From NCBI RefSeq assembly GCF_000282475.1, contig NZ_AKJF01000059.1:1-64000 (forward strand): a DNA stretch of 64,000 nucleotides, in the 5' to 3' direction. The notes beneath the pieces were generated by a model. It did no database searches. It saw only the letters and a program-made list of their open reading frames with translations, and had not been told where the DNA came from. This document shows positions 31,851 to 40,729 of this stretch, piece after piece. Within the stretch, counting starts at the first letter, position 1. Each line of letters starts with the position of its first letter. The position numbers and the translations under genes are program-made. The stretch comes from Pseudomonas sp. GM78 (lineage in GTDB: Bacteria > Pseudomonadota > Gammaproteobacteria > Pseudomonadales > Pseudomonadaceae).

Positions 31851-33389
31851 ATGCCCACTTCTACTTCACCTACGCCACCTCTCGCCGAGGTCTACGATAT
31901 CGCCGTCATCGGTGGCGGCATCAATGGTGCAGGGATCGCGGCAGATGCCGCCGGTCGCGGCCTCTCGGTGTTCCTTTGCGAAAAGGATGACCTGGCCAGC
32001 CACACCTCATCGGCCAGCAGCAAGCTGATCCACGGCGGCCTGCGCTACCTGGAACATTACGAATTCCGCCTGGTACGCGAAGCCCTGGCCGAGCGCGAAG
32101 TGCTGCTGGCCAAGGCCCCGCACATCGTCAAGCCCATGCGCTTCGTGCTACCGCATCGCCCGCACCTGCGCCCGGCCTGGATGATTCGCGCCGGCCTGTT
32201 CCTTTATGACAACCTGGGCAAACGGGAAAAACTGGCCGGTTCCAAAAGCCTCAAGTTCGGCCCCGACAGCGCGCTGAAAAGCGAAATCACCAAGGGTTTC
32301 GAGTATTCCGACTGCTGGGTCGACGATGCGCGCCTGGTGGTATTGAACGCCATGGCGGCCCGGGAAAAAGGCGCCCACGTTCACACCCAGACCCGCTGCG
32401 TCAGCGCGCGTCGCACCAAAGGCCTGTGGCACCTGCACCTGGAACGCGCCGATGGCAGCCTGTTTTCGATCCGCGCCAAGGCGCTGGTGAACGCAGCCGG
32501 CCCCTGGGTCGCCAAGTTCATTCGTGACGACCTGAAGATGGAGTCGCCCTACGGTATCCGCCTGATCCAGGGCAGCCACCTGATCGTACCCAAGCTGTAC
32601 GAAGGCGATCACGCGCACATCTTGCAAAACGAAGATCAGCGCATCGTGTTCACCATTCCTTACCTCAATCAATTCACCCTGATCGGCACCACCGACCGTG
32701 AGTACACAGGCGACCCGGCAAAAGTGGCGATCACCGAGGTCGAAACCGATTACCTGCTGCAAGTGGTCAACGCCCATTTCAAGAAGCAGATCGGCCGTGA
32801 CGATATCCTGCACAGCTATTCCGGCGTTCGCCCGCTGTGCAACGACGAATCCGACAACCCGTCGGCCGTCACCCGCGACTACACCCTGGCGCTGTCGGGC
32901 AGCGGCGAGGAAGCGCCCCTGTTGTCGGTGTTCGGCGGCAAACTGACCACCTACCGCAAGCTGGCCGAATCGGCACTGGCGCAACTGGCGTCGCACTTCG
33001 CGCATATTTTGCCAAGCTGGACTGCCAACGCCACCCTGCCGGGCGGCGAAGACATGAGCACACCACAGGCCTTGAGCTCGCTGATCCGCGACAAGTTCGA
33101 CTGGATCCCCAGCGAAATCTCGCGCCGCTGGGCCACCACCTACGGCAGTCGCACCTGGCGCATGCTCGAAGGCGTGCAGAATCTCAACGACATGGGCGAA
33201 CACATCGGCGGCGGCCTCTACACCCGTGAGGTCGATTACCTGTGCAGCGAAGAGTGGGCAACCAGCGCCCACGACATCCTGTGGCGTCGCAGCAAACTCG
33301 GCTTGTTCACCACCCCCGAGCAACAGCAACGGCTCGCCGATTACTTGAGCAAGGTCGAGCAGAACCGCAGCAAGATCGAAGCGGCCTGA
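31851..33389 (+). CDS. glpD: aerobic glycerol-3-phosphate dehydrogenase
   Basis: GlpD is the membrane-associated FAD enzyme that oxidises glycerol 3-phosphate to dihydroxyacetone phosphate and feeds electrons to ubiquinone. The 512-residue protein has the N-terminal Rossmann motif DIAVIGGGINGAGIAADAAGRG, the family signature SSKLIHGGLRYLEHYEFRLV and a C-terminal helical domain. Two candidate GlpR operators precede it and a strong terminator follows. It completes the glycerol catabolic set with glpF and glpK. Confidence 0.98.
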   Translation: MPTSTSPTPPLAEVYDIAVIGGGINGAGIAADAAGRGLSVFLCEKDDLASHTSSASSKLIHGGLRYLEHYEFRLVREALAEREVLLAKAPHIVKPMRFVLPHRPHLRPAWMIRAGLFLYDNLGKREKLAGSKSLKFGPDSALKSEITKGFEYSDCWVDDARLVVLNAMAAREKGAHVHTQTRCVSARRTKGLWHLHLERADGSLFSIRAKALVNAAGPWVAKFIRDDLKMESPYGIRLIQGSHLIVPKLYEGDHAHILQNEDQRIVFTIPYLNQFTLIGTTDREYTGDPAKVAITEVETDYLLQVVNAHFKKQIGRDDILHSYSGVRPLCNDESDNPSAVTRDYTLALSGSGEEAPLLSVFGGKLTTYRKLAESALAQLASHFAHILPSWTANATLPGGEDMSTPQALSSLIRDKFDWIPSEISRRWATTYGSRTWRMLEGVQNLNDMGEHIGGGLYTREVDYLCSEEWATSAHDILWRRSKLGLFTTPEQQQRLADYLSKVEQNRSKIEAA

Positions 33390-33408
33390 TCTCCACCCAG
33401 GTAATGCA

Positions 33409-33442
33409 ATGCCCCTGAATCTTCCGATTCAGGGGCATTTTG
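33409..33442 (+). terminator. intrinsic terminator of glpD
   Basis: ATGCCCCTGAATC (33409-33421) pairs perfectly with GATTCAGGGGCAT (33426-33438) around TTCC, followed by TTTT. It lies 20 bases after the stop and isolates glp from the aat promoter. Confidence 0.9.
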
Positions 33443-33463
33443 CATTCTGCGCCGCCGGCGGCA

Positions 33464-33508
33464 TTCGGTTTTCCGAACGCGACTTGCTGGTCGATTCGGT
33501 TAACCGGA
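33464..33508. promoter_or_regulatory. two AauR enhancer boxes upstream of aatJ
   Basis: TTCGGTTTTCCGAA (33464-33477) is an exact match to TTCGG-N4-CCGAA, the inverted repeat reported for AauR in P. putida. TTCGGTTAACCGGA (33495-33508) is a second copy with one mismatch in the right arm. The centres are 31 bases apart, about three helical turns, which suits cooperative binding of an NtrC-class activator. They lie about 80-120 bases upstream of the sigma-54 promoter. Confidence 0.75.
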
Positions 33509-33554
33509 TTTCTTCTGCCAAAAAAAACCTCAATAAATATTTAATATCCTTATA

Positions 33555-33567
33555 TATCAATAGATTG
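33555..33567. promoter_or_regulatory. IHF site between enhancer and sigma-54 promoter of aatJ
   Basis: TATCAATAGATTG exactly fits the IHF consensus WATCAA-N4-TTR and sits in an AT-rich stretch between the AauR boxes and the -24/-12 element. This is the position where IHF bends DNA so a bound activator can touch sigma-54 RNA polymerase. Confidence 0.65.
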
Positions 33568-33584
33568 TGCCATTCAGCCTGGCC

Positions 33585-33600
33585 TGGCACGAGTCATGCT
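33585..33600 (+). promoter_or_regulatory. sigma-54 promoter of the aat operon
   Basis: TGGCACGAGTCATGCT has the invariant GG (33586-33587) and GC (33598-33599) separated by ten bases and fits TGGCACG-N4-TTGCW at all but one core position. It is followed by a leader of about 105 bases to the aatJ start. Confidence 0.75.
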
Positions 33601-33715
33601 CTACACTCTTGGACGAATGCCTGTTGCACGACACTTCAGGAGCCGTCAGGGCATTCGAAGCACAAAAGGGCCGACGAACTGGCTCCATAAAAAAAACAAT
33701 GTCGAGGAAAATTTG

Positions 33716-34630
33716 ATGCGCATCGTTCCCCATATCCTGGGCGCAGCCATTGCTGCCGCTCTGATCAGCACGCCAGTGTTCGCCGCCGAACTCACCGGCA
33801 CCCTGAAGAAGATCAAAGAGTCCGGTGTCATCACCCTCGGGCATCGTGACGCTTCCATTCCTTTCTCCTACATCGCGGACGCTTCCGGCAAACCGGTCGG
33901 CTACTCCCACGACATCCAGCTGAAAGTCGTCGAAGCCCTGAAAAAAGACCTGGACCTGCCGAACCTGCAGGTCAAGTACAACCTGGTCACCTCGCAAACC
34001 CGTATCCCGCTGGTGCAGAACGGCACCGTGGACCTGGAGTGCGGCTCCACCACCAACAACGTCGAGCGCCAGCAACAAGTTGACTTCTCCGTTGGCATCT
34101 TCGAAATCGGCACGCGCCTGCTGTCCAAGGCAGACTCCAAGTACAAGGATTTCCCGGACCTGGCCGGCAAGAACGTCGTGACCACCGCCGGCACCACCTC
34201 CGAGCGCATCCTCAAGGCGATGAACGCCGACAAGCAGATGGGCATGAACGTCATCTCCGCCAAAGACCACGGCGAGTCCTTCCAGATGCTGGAAACCGGC
34301 CGCGCCGTAGCCTTCATGATGGACGACGCCCTGCTGGCCGGTGAAGCAGCCAAGGCCAAGAAAGCCAGTGACTGGGCCGTGACCGGTACCCCACAGTCCT
34401 ACGAAATCTACGGCTGCATGGTGCGCAAAGGCGACGAGCCGTTCAAAAAGGCTGTGGATGACGCCATCAAGGCCACCTACGCATCGGGCGAGATCAACAA
34501 GATCTACGAAAAATGGTTCATGCAGCCAATCCCGCCGAAAAACCTGAACCTGAACTTCCCGATGAGCGACGAGCTCAAGGCCCTGATCGCCAATCCGACC
34601 GATAAAGCGGCTGACGACAAGAAATCCTGA
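33716..34630 (+). CDS. aatJ: glutamate/aspartate-binding periplasmic protein (AatJ/GltI)
   Basis: The periplasmic receptor of the ABC importer for acidic amino acids. The 304-residue precursor begins MRIVPHILGAAIAAALISTP and has a signal peptide cleaved after VFA (residue 23). A type II binding fold follows (SGVITLGHRDASIPFSYIADASGKPVGYSHDIQLKVVEAL), with the DLECGSTTNN region in the binding cleft. ATG 33716 has GAGGAAA upstream; the frame from 33596 overlaps the sigma-54 promoter and is rejected. An attenuating hairpin separates it from aatQ. Ortholog of PA1342 by recall. Confidence 0.95.
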   Translation: MRIVPHILGAAIAAALISTPVFAAELTGTLKKIKESGVITLGHRDASIPFSYIADASGKPVGYSHDIQLKVVEALKKDLDLPNLQVKYNLVTSQTRIPLVQNGTVDLECGSTTNNVERQQQVDFSVGIFEIGTRLLSKADSKYKDFPDLAGKNVVTTAGTTSERILKAMNADKQMGMNVISAKDHGESFQMLETGRAVAFMMDDALLAGEAAKAKKASDWAVTGTPQSYEIYGCMVRKGDEPFKKAVDDAIKATYASGEINKIYEKWFMQPIPPKNLNLNFPMSDELKALIANPTDKAADDKKS

Positions 34631-34647
34631 TTTCTGACTAACCTTAT

Positions 34648-34678
34648 CTCCTGAGAGGGCCCATGCCCTCTCGGGAGG
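34648..34678 (+). other. stem-loop between aatJ and aatQ
   Basis: CTCCTGAGAGGGC (34648-34660) pairs with GCCCTCTCGGGAG (34665-34677) around CCAT, with one T-G pair. There is no T-run. Such stems after the binding-protein gene usually protect its message, giving more receptor than permease. Confidence 0.7.
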
Positions 34679-34823
34679 TTGTCACTCCCTGCTGGCATTT
34701 TTGGAAACACTCGGACCGGTGGCTGTCGAGCCGATCGCGTGTGCCTGAGCATCACGTTCAGGCGGGAACGGAGCTTCCCCCAAGCGGGTACCTGTACATC
34801 GATCGATCTGAGGGGAGACCCTA

Positions 34824-35570
34824 ATGAATTACAACTGGGACTGGGGCGTGTTTTTCAAGTCCACTGGCGTGGGCAGCGAGACTTATCTCGACTGGTTCAT
34901 CTCGGGACTTGGCTGGACCATTGGCATCGCCGTCGTGGCCTGGATCATCGCCCTGATACTGGGCTCGATCCTGGGCGTCATGCGCACCGTGCCGAACCGC
35001 ATCGTATCGGGCATCGCCACCTGCTACGTCGAACTCTTCCGTAACGTGCCGCTGCTGGTTCAGCTGTTCATCTGGTACTTCCTGGTGCCCGACCTGCTGC
35101 CGCCGGATCTGCAAGAGTGGTACAAGCAGGACCTGAACCCCACCACCTCGGCCTTCCTCAGCGTCGTCGTGTGCCTGGGCCTGTTCACCGCCGCGCGTGT
35201 TTGCGAACAGGTGCGCACCGGTATCCAGGCGCTGCCAAGAGGCCAGGAATCCGCGGCCCGCGCCATGGGCTTCAAGCTGCCGCAGATCTACTGGAACGTG
35301 CTGCTGCCCCAGGCGTACCGGATCATCATTCCGCCGCTCACCTCGGAATTCCTCAACGTCTTCAAGAACTCGTCCGTGGCTTCGCTGATCGGCCTGATGG
35401 AGCTGCTCGCGCAGACCAAACAGACCGCTGAGTTCTCCGCCAACCTGTTCGAAGCGTTCACCCTGGCCACGCTGATCTACTTCACCCTGAACATGAGCCT
35501 GATGCTGCTGATGCGCATGGTCGAGAAGAAAGTCGCTGTACCGGGCCTGATTTCCGTAGGGGGTAAATGA
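34824..35570 (+). CDS. aatQ: acidic amino acid ABC transporter permease AatQ (GltJ)
   Basis: One of two membrane subunits of the importer. The 248-residue BPD-type permease has five predicted helices and the EAA loop ESAARAMGFKLPQIYWNVLLPQAYRIIIPPLTSEFLNVFKNSS that docks on the ATPase. It starts MNYNWDWGVFFKSTGVGSETYLDWF, typical for GltJ. The stop overlaps the aatM start region. It is separated from aatJ by a hairpin and about 190 bases of leader. Confidence 0.96.
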   Translation: MNYNWDWGVFFKSTGVGSETYLDWFISGLGWTIGIAVVAWIIALILGSILGVMRTVPNRIVSGIATCYVELFRNVPLLVQLFIWYFLVPDLLPPDLQEWYKQDLNPTTSAFLSVVVCLGLFTAARVCEQVRTGIQALPRGQESAARAMGFKLPQIYWNVLLPQAYRIIIPPLTSEFLNVFKNSSVASLIGLMELLAQTKQTAEFSANLFEAFTLATLIYFTLNMSLMLLMRMVEKKVAVPGLISVGGK

Positions 35571-36241
35571 TGGAATTCGACTTCTCGGGCATCATCCCGT
35601 CCCTGCCGGGCCTGTGGAACGGCATGATCATGACCCTCAAGCTGATGGCCATGGGCGTGGTCGGCGGGATAATCCTCGGCACCATCCTGGCGCTGTGCCG
35701 CCTGTCGCACAACAAACTGCTGTCGAACCTGGCCGGCGCGTACGTCAACTATTTCCGCTCGATCCCGCTGCTGCTGGTGATCACCTGGTTCTACCTGGCG
35801 GTACCGTTCGTGCTGCGCTGGATCACCGGCGAAGACACACCGATCGGCGCGTTCACCTCGTGCATCGTGGCGTTCATGATGTTCGAAGCGGCGTACTTCT
35901 GTGAAATCGTCCGCGCTGGCGTGCAGTCGATTCCCAAGGGCCAGATGGGTGCCGCGCAAGCGCTGGGCATGAACTATGGCCAGATGATGCGCCTGATCAT
36001 CCTGCCGCAAGCGTTCCGCAAGATGACCCCGCTGTTGCTGCAACAGAGCATCATCCTGTTCCAGGACACCTCGCTGGTCTACGCCGTCGGCCTGGTGGAC
36101 TTCCTCAACGCTTCGCGCGCCAGTGGCGACATCATTGGTCGCTCCAATGAGTTCCTGATCTTCGCAGGTCTCGTGTACTTCATCATCAGCTTTGCCGCCT
36201 CGCAGCTGGTCAAGCGTCTGCAAAAAAGGTTCGCCGTATGA
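35570..36241 (+). CDS. aatM: acidic amino acid ABC transporter permease AatM (GltK)
   Basis: The second permease, 223 residues, with the EAA motif [30 protein letters not shown]. The DNA reads AAATGATGG, giving ATGs at 35567 and 35570. The second gives [18 protein letters not shown], the usual start, and shares its A with the aatQ stop. It overlaps aatP by four bases, so aatQ-M-P are translationally coupled. Confidence 0.95.
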   Translation: MEFDFSGIIPSLPGLWNGMIMTLKLMAMGVVGGIILGTILALCRLSHNKLLSNLAGAYVNYFRSIPLLLVITWFYLAVPFVLRWITGEDTPIGAFTSCIVAFMMFEAAYFCEIVRAGVQSIPKGQMGAAQALGMNYGQMMRLIILPQAFRKMTPLLLQQSIILFQDTSLVYAVGLVDFLNASRASGDIIGRSNEFLIFAGLVYFIISFAASQLVKRLQKRFAV

Positions 36242-36972
36242 TCTCTATCAAAAACATCAACAAGTGGTATGGGGACTTCCAGGTGCTGACTGATTGCAGC
36301 ACCGAGGTCAAAAAAGGCGAAGTGATCGTGGTGTGCGGGCCGTCCGGTTCCGGCAAATCGACCCTGATCAAGTGCGTCAACGCCCTGGAACCGTTCCAGA
36401 AAGGCGACATCGTGGTCGACGGCACCTCCATTGCCGACCCGAAGACCAACCTGCCGAAGCTGCGCTCGCGCGTGGGCATGGTGTTCCAGCATTTCGAACT
36501 GTTCCCGCACCTGACCATCACCGAAAACCTGACCATCGCGCAGATCAAGGTGTTGGGCCGCAGCAAGGAAGAGGCCACCAAGAAAGGCCTGCAATTGCTG
36601 GAACGTGTCGGCCTCTCGGCCCACGCCCACAAGCACCCGGGCCAATTGTCCGGTGGCCAGCAGCAACGTGTGGCGATTGCCCGTGCGCTGGCGATGGACC
36701 CGATCGTCATGCTGTTCGACGAACCGACCTCGGCGCTGGACCCGGAAATGGTCAACGAAGTGCTGGACGTGATGGTGCAACTCGCCCACGAAGGCATGAC
36801 CATGATGTGCGTAACCCACGAAATGGGCTTCGCCCGTAAAGTGGCCGACCGGGTGATTTTCATGGACGCGGGCAAGATCATCGAGGACTGCAAGAAAGAG
36901 GAGTTCTTCGGCGACATCAGCCACCGTGCCGAGCGTACACAGCACTTCCTCAACAAGATTCTACAGCACTGA
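36238..36972 (+). CDS. aatP: acidic amino acid ABC transporter ATP-binding protein AatP (GltL)
   Basis: The 244-residue polar amino acid ATPase that powers AatQM: Walker [11 protein letters not shown]-loop [12 protein letters not shown], signature LSGGQQQR, Walker [16 protein letters not shown] and His switch VTHEMGFA. It lacks extra C-terminal domains, as expected for the polar amino acid class. A REPIN follows the stop and separates the transporter genes from aauS. Confidence 0.96.
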   Translation: MISIKNINKWYGDFQVLTDCSTEVKKGEVIVVCGPSGSGKSTLIKCVNALEPFQKGDIVVDGTSIADPKTNLPKLRSRVGMVFQHFELFPHLTITENLTIAQIKVLGRSKEEATKKGLQLLERVGLSAHAHKHPGQLSGGQQQRVAIARALAMDPIVMLFDEPTSALDPEMVNEVLDVMVQLAHEGMTMMCVTHEMGFARKVADRVIFMDAGKIIEDCKKEEFFGDISHRAERTQHFLNKILQH

Positions 36973-36996
36973 CAGCTCGAAGCCGCCCCAATCCAC

Positions 36997-37086
36997 TGTG
37001 GGAGCGAGCCTGCTCGCGATGAGGCCCTGACAGTCAACAGCGATGTTGAATGTCAGTCCGCTATCGCGAGCAGGCTCGCTCCCACA
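36997..37086. repeat. REPIN, GAGCCTGCTCGCGAT family
   Basis: Exact inverted arms TGTGGGAGCGAGCCTGCTCG and CGAGCAGGCTCGCTCCCACA around about 50 bases, between aatP and aauS. The element may reduce read-through into the two-component genes. Confidence 0.9.
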
Positions 37087-37139
37087 GGGGCCCGCGGTGA
37101 CTCACCTGCAAGTGTTGTGGTTGACCCAAGGCATCTGTG

Positions 37140-39041
37140 ATGAAATGCGACCCCACTCTCTATCGCGCCACGTCGCCATCACTCGCCGTGAAACCTCGCC
37201 TGATTCGCCATCTGTTCCTGCCGCCGCTGATCATCGCCCTGATGATCGGACTGGGTTACATCGGCTTCTGGACCAGTGAGCACTATGGAATCCGCAGTCT
37301 CGGCGAAAACGGCCAGCGCCAGCTGGAACTGCACGCTCGCGCCGTCGAAAGCGAAATCAGCAAATACACCTACCTGCCCAGCCTGCTGGAACTCGAAACC
37401 AGTGTTTCGAAACTGCTGGCCGACCCAACGCCGGAACACCGGCAGACCGTCAACGATTACCTCGAAGGCCTGAACCGGCGTAGCCGCAGCCGGGCCATCT
37501 ACGTGATGGACACCACCGGCCGTGTCATGGCCACCAGCAACTGGCGCGATGTCGACAGTTACCTGGGTGAAGACCTGTCCTTCCGTGCCTATTTCCAGAA
37601 CGCCGTGCGTGGCCAGCCCGGGCGTTTCTACGGCATCGGCAGTACCAACGGCGAACCCGGTTACTACCTGGCCCACGGCCTGGAAGAACACGGCAAGATC
37701 ATCGGCGTCGCAGTGGTCAAGGTCCGCCTCGAAGCCATGGAAGAACGCTGGCAGCGCGCGCGTCTGGAAGCCTTCGTCAGTGACGAGAACGGCATCATCA
37801 TCCTTTCCAGTGACCCCGCGCGACGCCTGAAATCGGTGGTGCCGCTGAGCGAAGAAACCAAGGAAAAGCTCGCCCGCAGTCTCCAGTACTACTGGTTCCC
37901 GCTCAACGAACTGCAACCGCTGGCCCGGGAAACCCTGTCCGAAGGCGTGGAAAAACTCACCTTCCCCGCCAATAGCGAACTGGTTTCCGATGACGAAAAC
38001 ATCAGCTACCTGTCGCAAACCCGCCCCTTGAGCGATACCCCGTGGAACTTCACCCTGCTCACGCCACTGCAGGATCTGCGCCGCGAAGCGATCAACCAGG
38101 GGATCCTGGTCGCCGTGGCCTTTGCCCTCGTGGCGTTCCTGCTGATCGCCTGGAACGAGCGGCGCAAAGTGATCGCCACCCGCCTCGCTGCCCGCGAAGC
38201 CTTGCAGGAAGCCAACAACCAATTGGAGCGTCGGATTACCGAACGCACCACCGACCTGCGCGCCAGCAACGAGCGGCTCAAGGGGCAGATCCGCGAACGC
38301 CGGCACGCCGAAGAGACGCTGCGCCGCGCCCAGGATGAACTGGTGCAGGCCGGGAAACTCGCGGCGATTGGCCAGATGTCCACCAGCATCGCCCATGAAT
38401 TGAACCAGCCATTGGCGGCGCTGCGCACCCTGTCCGGCAACACCGTGCGTTTTCTCGAGCGCGGTCAACTGGACGTGGCCAGCACCAATCTCAAGACCAT
38501 CAACGAATTGATCGACCGCATGGGCCGGATTACCGCCAGCCTGCGCTCCTTCGCCAGGCGCGGTGACGACAAGGGCCAGGCCTGTCTCGGTAAAGCCGTG
38601 GAGGCGGCCTTGCAATTGCTCGGCGCCCGGGTGGAAACCGCGCATCTGCAACTGCACCGCCACTTCAAGGATGTCCAGGTGCAGATAGACCAGACCCGCC
38701 TGGAACAGATTCTGGTCAACCTCATCGGCAACGCCCTCGATGCCATGCAGGCGCAGCCGCAGCCGGTGTTGTGGCTCGAAGGCGAAACGGACGATGGCAA
38801 GTATCGACTGCGTGTTCGGGACAACGGCCACGGCATCGACGCCGAAGCGCGCAAGCACCTGTTCGAACCGTTTTTCACCACCAAACCCGGCGAACAAGGC
38901 CTGGGCCTGGGCCTGACCCTCTCCGCGAGCCTGGCCGCCGCCACTGGCGGTCACCTGGGTGTCGAGCACCCGGCCAGCGGTGGTACCGCTTTCGTCCTCA
39001 GTTTACCGTTGGTAAGCCCCATTTCCGCTGAGCCAATATGA
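37140..39041 (+). CDS. aauS: sensor histidine kinase AauS (DctB-like)
   Basis: The sensor of the AauS-AauR system that induces acidic amino acid uptake and deamidation. The 633-residue protein has two transmembrane helices (about 24-44 and 320-340) enclosing a dCache periplasmic sensor (DVDSYLGEDLSFRAYFQNAVRG... YYLAHGL). A coiled linker follows, then HisKA with SIAHELNQPLAALR (His419) and an HATPase with NLIGNALDAM, DNGHGID and GLGLGLTLS. GTG at 37137 is adjacent, but ATG 37140 is better spaced from AAGG. It overlaps aauR by 4 bases. Confidence 0.93.
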   Translation: MKCDPTLYRATSPSLAVKPRLIRHLFLPPLIIALMIGLGYIGFWTSEHYGIRSLGENGQRQLELHARAVESEISKYTYLPSLLELETSVSKLLADPTPEHRQTVNDYLEGLNRRSRSRAIYVMDTTGRVMATSNWRDVDSYLGEDLSFRAYFQNAVRGQPGRFYGIGSTNGEPGYYLAHGLEEHGKIIGVAVVKVRLEAMEERWQRARLEAFVSDENGIIILSSDPARRLKSVVPLSEETKEKLARSLQYYWFPLNELQPLARETLSEGVEKLTFPANSELVSDDENISYLSQTRPLSDTPWNFTLLTPLQDLRREAINQGILVAVAFALVAFLLIAWNERRKVIATRLAAREALQEANNQLERRITERTTDLRASNERLKGQIRERRHAEETLRRAQDELVQAGKLAAIGQMSTSIAHELNQPLAALRTLSGNTVRFLERGQLDVASTNLKTINELIDRMGRITASLRSFARRGDDKGQACLGKAVEAALQLLGARVETAHLQLHRHFKDVQVQIDQTRLEQILVNLIGNALDAMQAQPQPVLWLEGETDDGKYRLRVRDNGHGIDAEARKHLFEPFFTTKPGEQGLGLGLTLSASLAAATGGHLGVEHPASGGTAFVLSLPLVSPISAEPI

Positions 39042-40366
39042 ACAACGACCTTAGTGTATTGATCGTCGAAGACGACCCCCATGTGCTGCTCGGATGCCAG
39101 CAGGCGCTGACCCTGGAGGACATTCCCTGCATCGGTGTCGGCAGTGCCGAGGAAGCCCTGGAACGGGTGGGCGAGAACTTCGCCGGCATCGTCATCAGTG
39201 ACATTCGCCTGCCGGGCATCGATGGCCTGGAACTGCTGAACCGACTCAAGGCCCGCGATCGCAGCCTGCCGGTGGTGCTGATCACCGGCCACGGCGACAT
39301 TTCCATGGCCGTCGGCGCCATGCAGAAAGGCGCCTACGACTTCATGGAGAAACCCTTCTCGCCCGAACGCCTGGTGGATGTAGCCCGCCGAGCCCTGGAG
39401 CAGCGCAGCCTGGCACGGGAAGTCTCGTCGTTGCGCCGGCAGCTGGCCGAGCGCGACTCCCTCGAAGGCCGGATCATCGGCCGCTCGCCCGCCATGCAGA
39501 ACCTGCGCGAGCTGATCGCCAATGTTGCCGATACGTCGGCCAACGTGCTGATCGAAGGCGAAACCGGCACCGGCAAGGAACTGGTCGCGCGCTGCCTGCA
39601 CGACTTCAGTCGTCGGCACACCCGGCAATTCGTCGCGCTCAATTGCGGGGGCCTGCCGGAAAACCTCTTCGAAAGCGAGATCTTCGGCCATGAAGCCAAC
39701 GCCTTCACCGGCGCGGGTAAACGGCGGATCGGCAAGATCGAGCACGCCGATGGCGGCACGCTGTTCCTCGACGAAGTGGAAAGCATGCCCCTGCCCCTGC
39801 AGATCAAACTGCTGCGGGTGTTGCAGGAACGCACCCTCGAACGCCTCGGTTCGAACCAGAGCGTGGCGGTGGACTGCCGGGTGATCGCGGCCACCAAATC
39901 CGATCTCGACGAGTCGAGCAAGGCCGGTGAATTTCGCAGCGACCTGTATTACCGCCTCAACGTGGTGACCCTGGAACTGCCGCCCCTGCGCGAGCGCCGC
40001 GAAGACATCCTGCAATTGTTCGAGTACTTCTTGCAGCAGTCGTCGTTGCGTTTCGACCGCGCCGCACCGGAACTGGATAACCAGACCCTGTCGAACCTGA
40101 TGAGCCACGACTGGCCAGGCAACGTGCGCGAACTGCGCAACGTCGCCGAGCGATTTGCCCTGGGCCTGCCGGCGTTCAAGAAAGCGGGTGCTGGCGGCAG
40201 CGCCCAAGGCCTGGCCTTCGCTGAAGCGGTGGAGGCTTTCGAGCGCAACCTGCTGAGCGACGCCTTGCAACGCAGCGGCGGCAACCTGACCCAGGCCAGC
40301 CAGGAACTGGGCATGGCCAAGACCACACTGTTCGACAAAGTGAAAAAGTATGGGCTAAGCCACTGA
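39038..40366 (+). CDS. aauR: sigma-54-dependent response regulator AauR
   Basis: An NtrC-class activator, 442 residues: receiver domain with Asp55 in ISDIRLPG, AAA+ domain with Walker A GETGTGKE near 173-180, Walker B GGTLFLDEVESM, and a C-terminal Fis-type HTH (NLTQASQELGMAKTTLFDKVKKY). The sigma-54 contact loop reads NAFTGA rather than GAFTGA, as in the DctD-like branch. The two enhancer boxes at 33464-33508 are its expected targets upstream of aatJ. The stop overlaps glpM by one base. Confidence 0.94.
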   Translation: MNNDLSVLIVEDDPHVLLGCQQALTLEDIPCIGVGSAEEALERVGENFAGIVISDIRLPGIDGLELLNRLKARDRSLPVVLITGHGDISMAVGAMQKGAYDFMEKPFSPERLVDVARRALEQRSLAREVSSLRRQLAERDSLEGRIIGRSPAMQNLRELIANVADTSANVLIEGETGTGKELVARCLHDFSRRHTRQFVALNCGGLPENLFESEIFGHEANAFTGAGKRRIGKIEHADGGTLFLDEVESMPLPLQIKLLRVLQERTLERLGSNQSVAVDCRVIAATKSDLDESSKAGEFRSDLYYRLNVVTLELPPLRERREDILQLFEYFLQQSSLRFDRAAPELDNQTLSNLMSHDWPGNVRELRNVAERFALGLPAFKKAGAGGSAQGLAFAEAVEAFERNLLSDALQRSGGNLTQASQELGMAKTTLFDKVKKYGLSH

Positions 40367-40704
40367 TGGATCTGATTCTCAAAGCAACCCTGGGCGCGGC
40401 GGTGGTGGTGATCCTCGCCGCCCTGGCCAAGACGAAGAACTACTACATTGCCGGACTGGTGCCGCTGTTTCCGACCTTTGCGCTGATTGCGCATTACATC
40501 GTCGGCAAGGGCCGTTCGCTGGATGACTTGAAGACCACCATCGTGTTTGGCATGTGGTCGATCATTCCGTACTTCATCTACTTGGCGACCCTCTATGTGA
40601 TGGTCGACCGCATGCGCCTCGAGGCATCGCTGGCCGTGGCGGCGGTGGCATGGTTGATCGCGGCGACGGCGCTGGTCAGTGTCTGGGTTCGCCTGCACGG
40701 CTGA
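40366..40704 (+). CDS. glpM: GlpM family membrane protein
   Basis: A 112-residue integral membrane protein with four predicted helices (MDLILKATLGAAVVVILAALAK... and YYIAGLVPLFPTFALIAHYIVG). GlpM was named in P. aeruginosa, where the gene lies beside glpD and affects alginate output. Its mechanism is unknown. Here it is not next to glpD but is fused by a TGATG overlap to aauR, so it would be co-expressed with the acidic amino acid regulator. Confidence 0.88.
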   Translation: MDLILKATLGAAVVVILAALAKTKNYYIAGLVPLFPTFALIAHYIVGKGRSLDDLKTTIVFGMWSIIPYFIYLATLYVMVDRMRLEASLAVAAVAWLIAATALVSVWVRLHG

Positions 40705-40729
40705 GCAAAATCCCCTGAATGCCCGTGCG

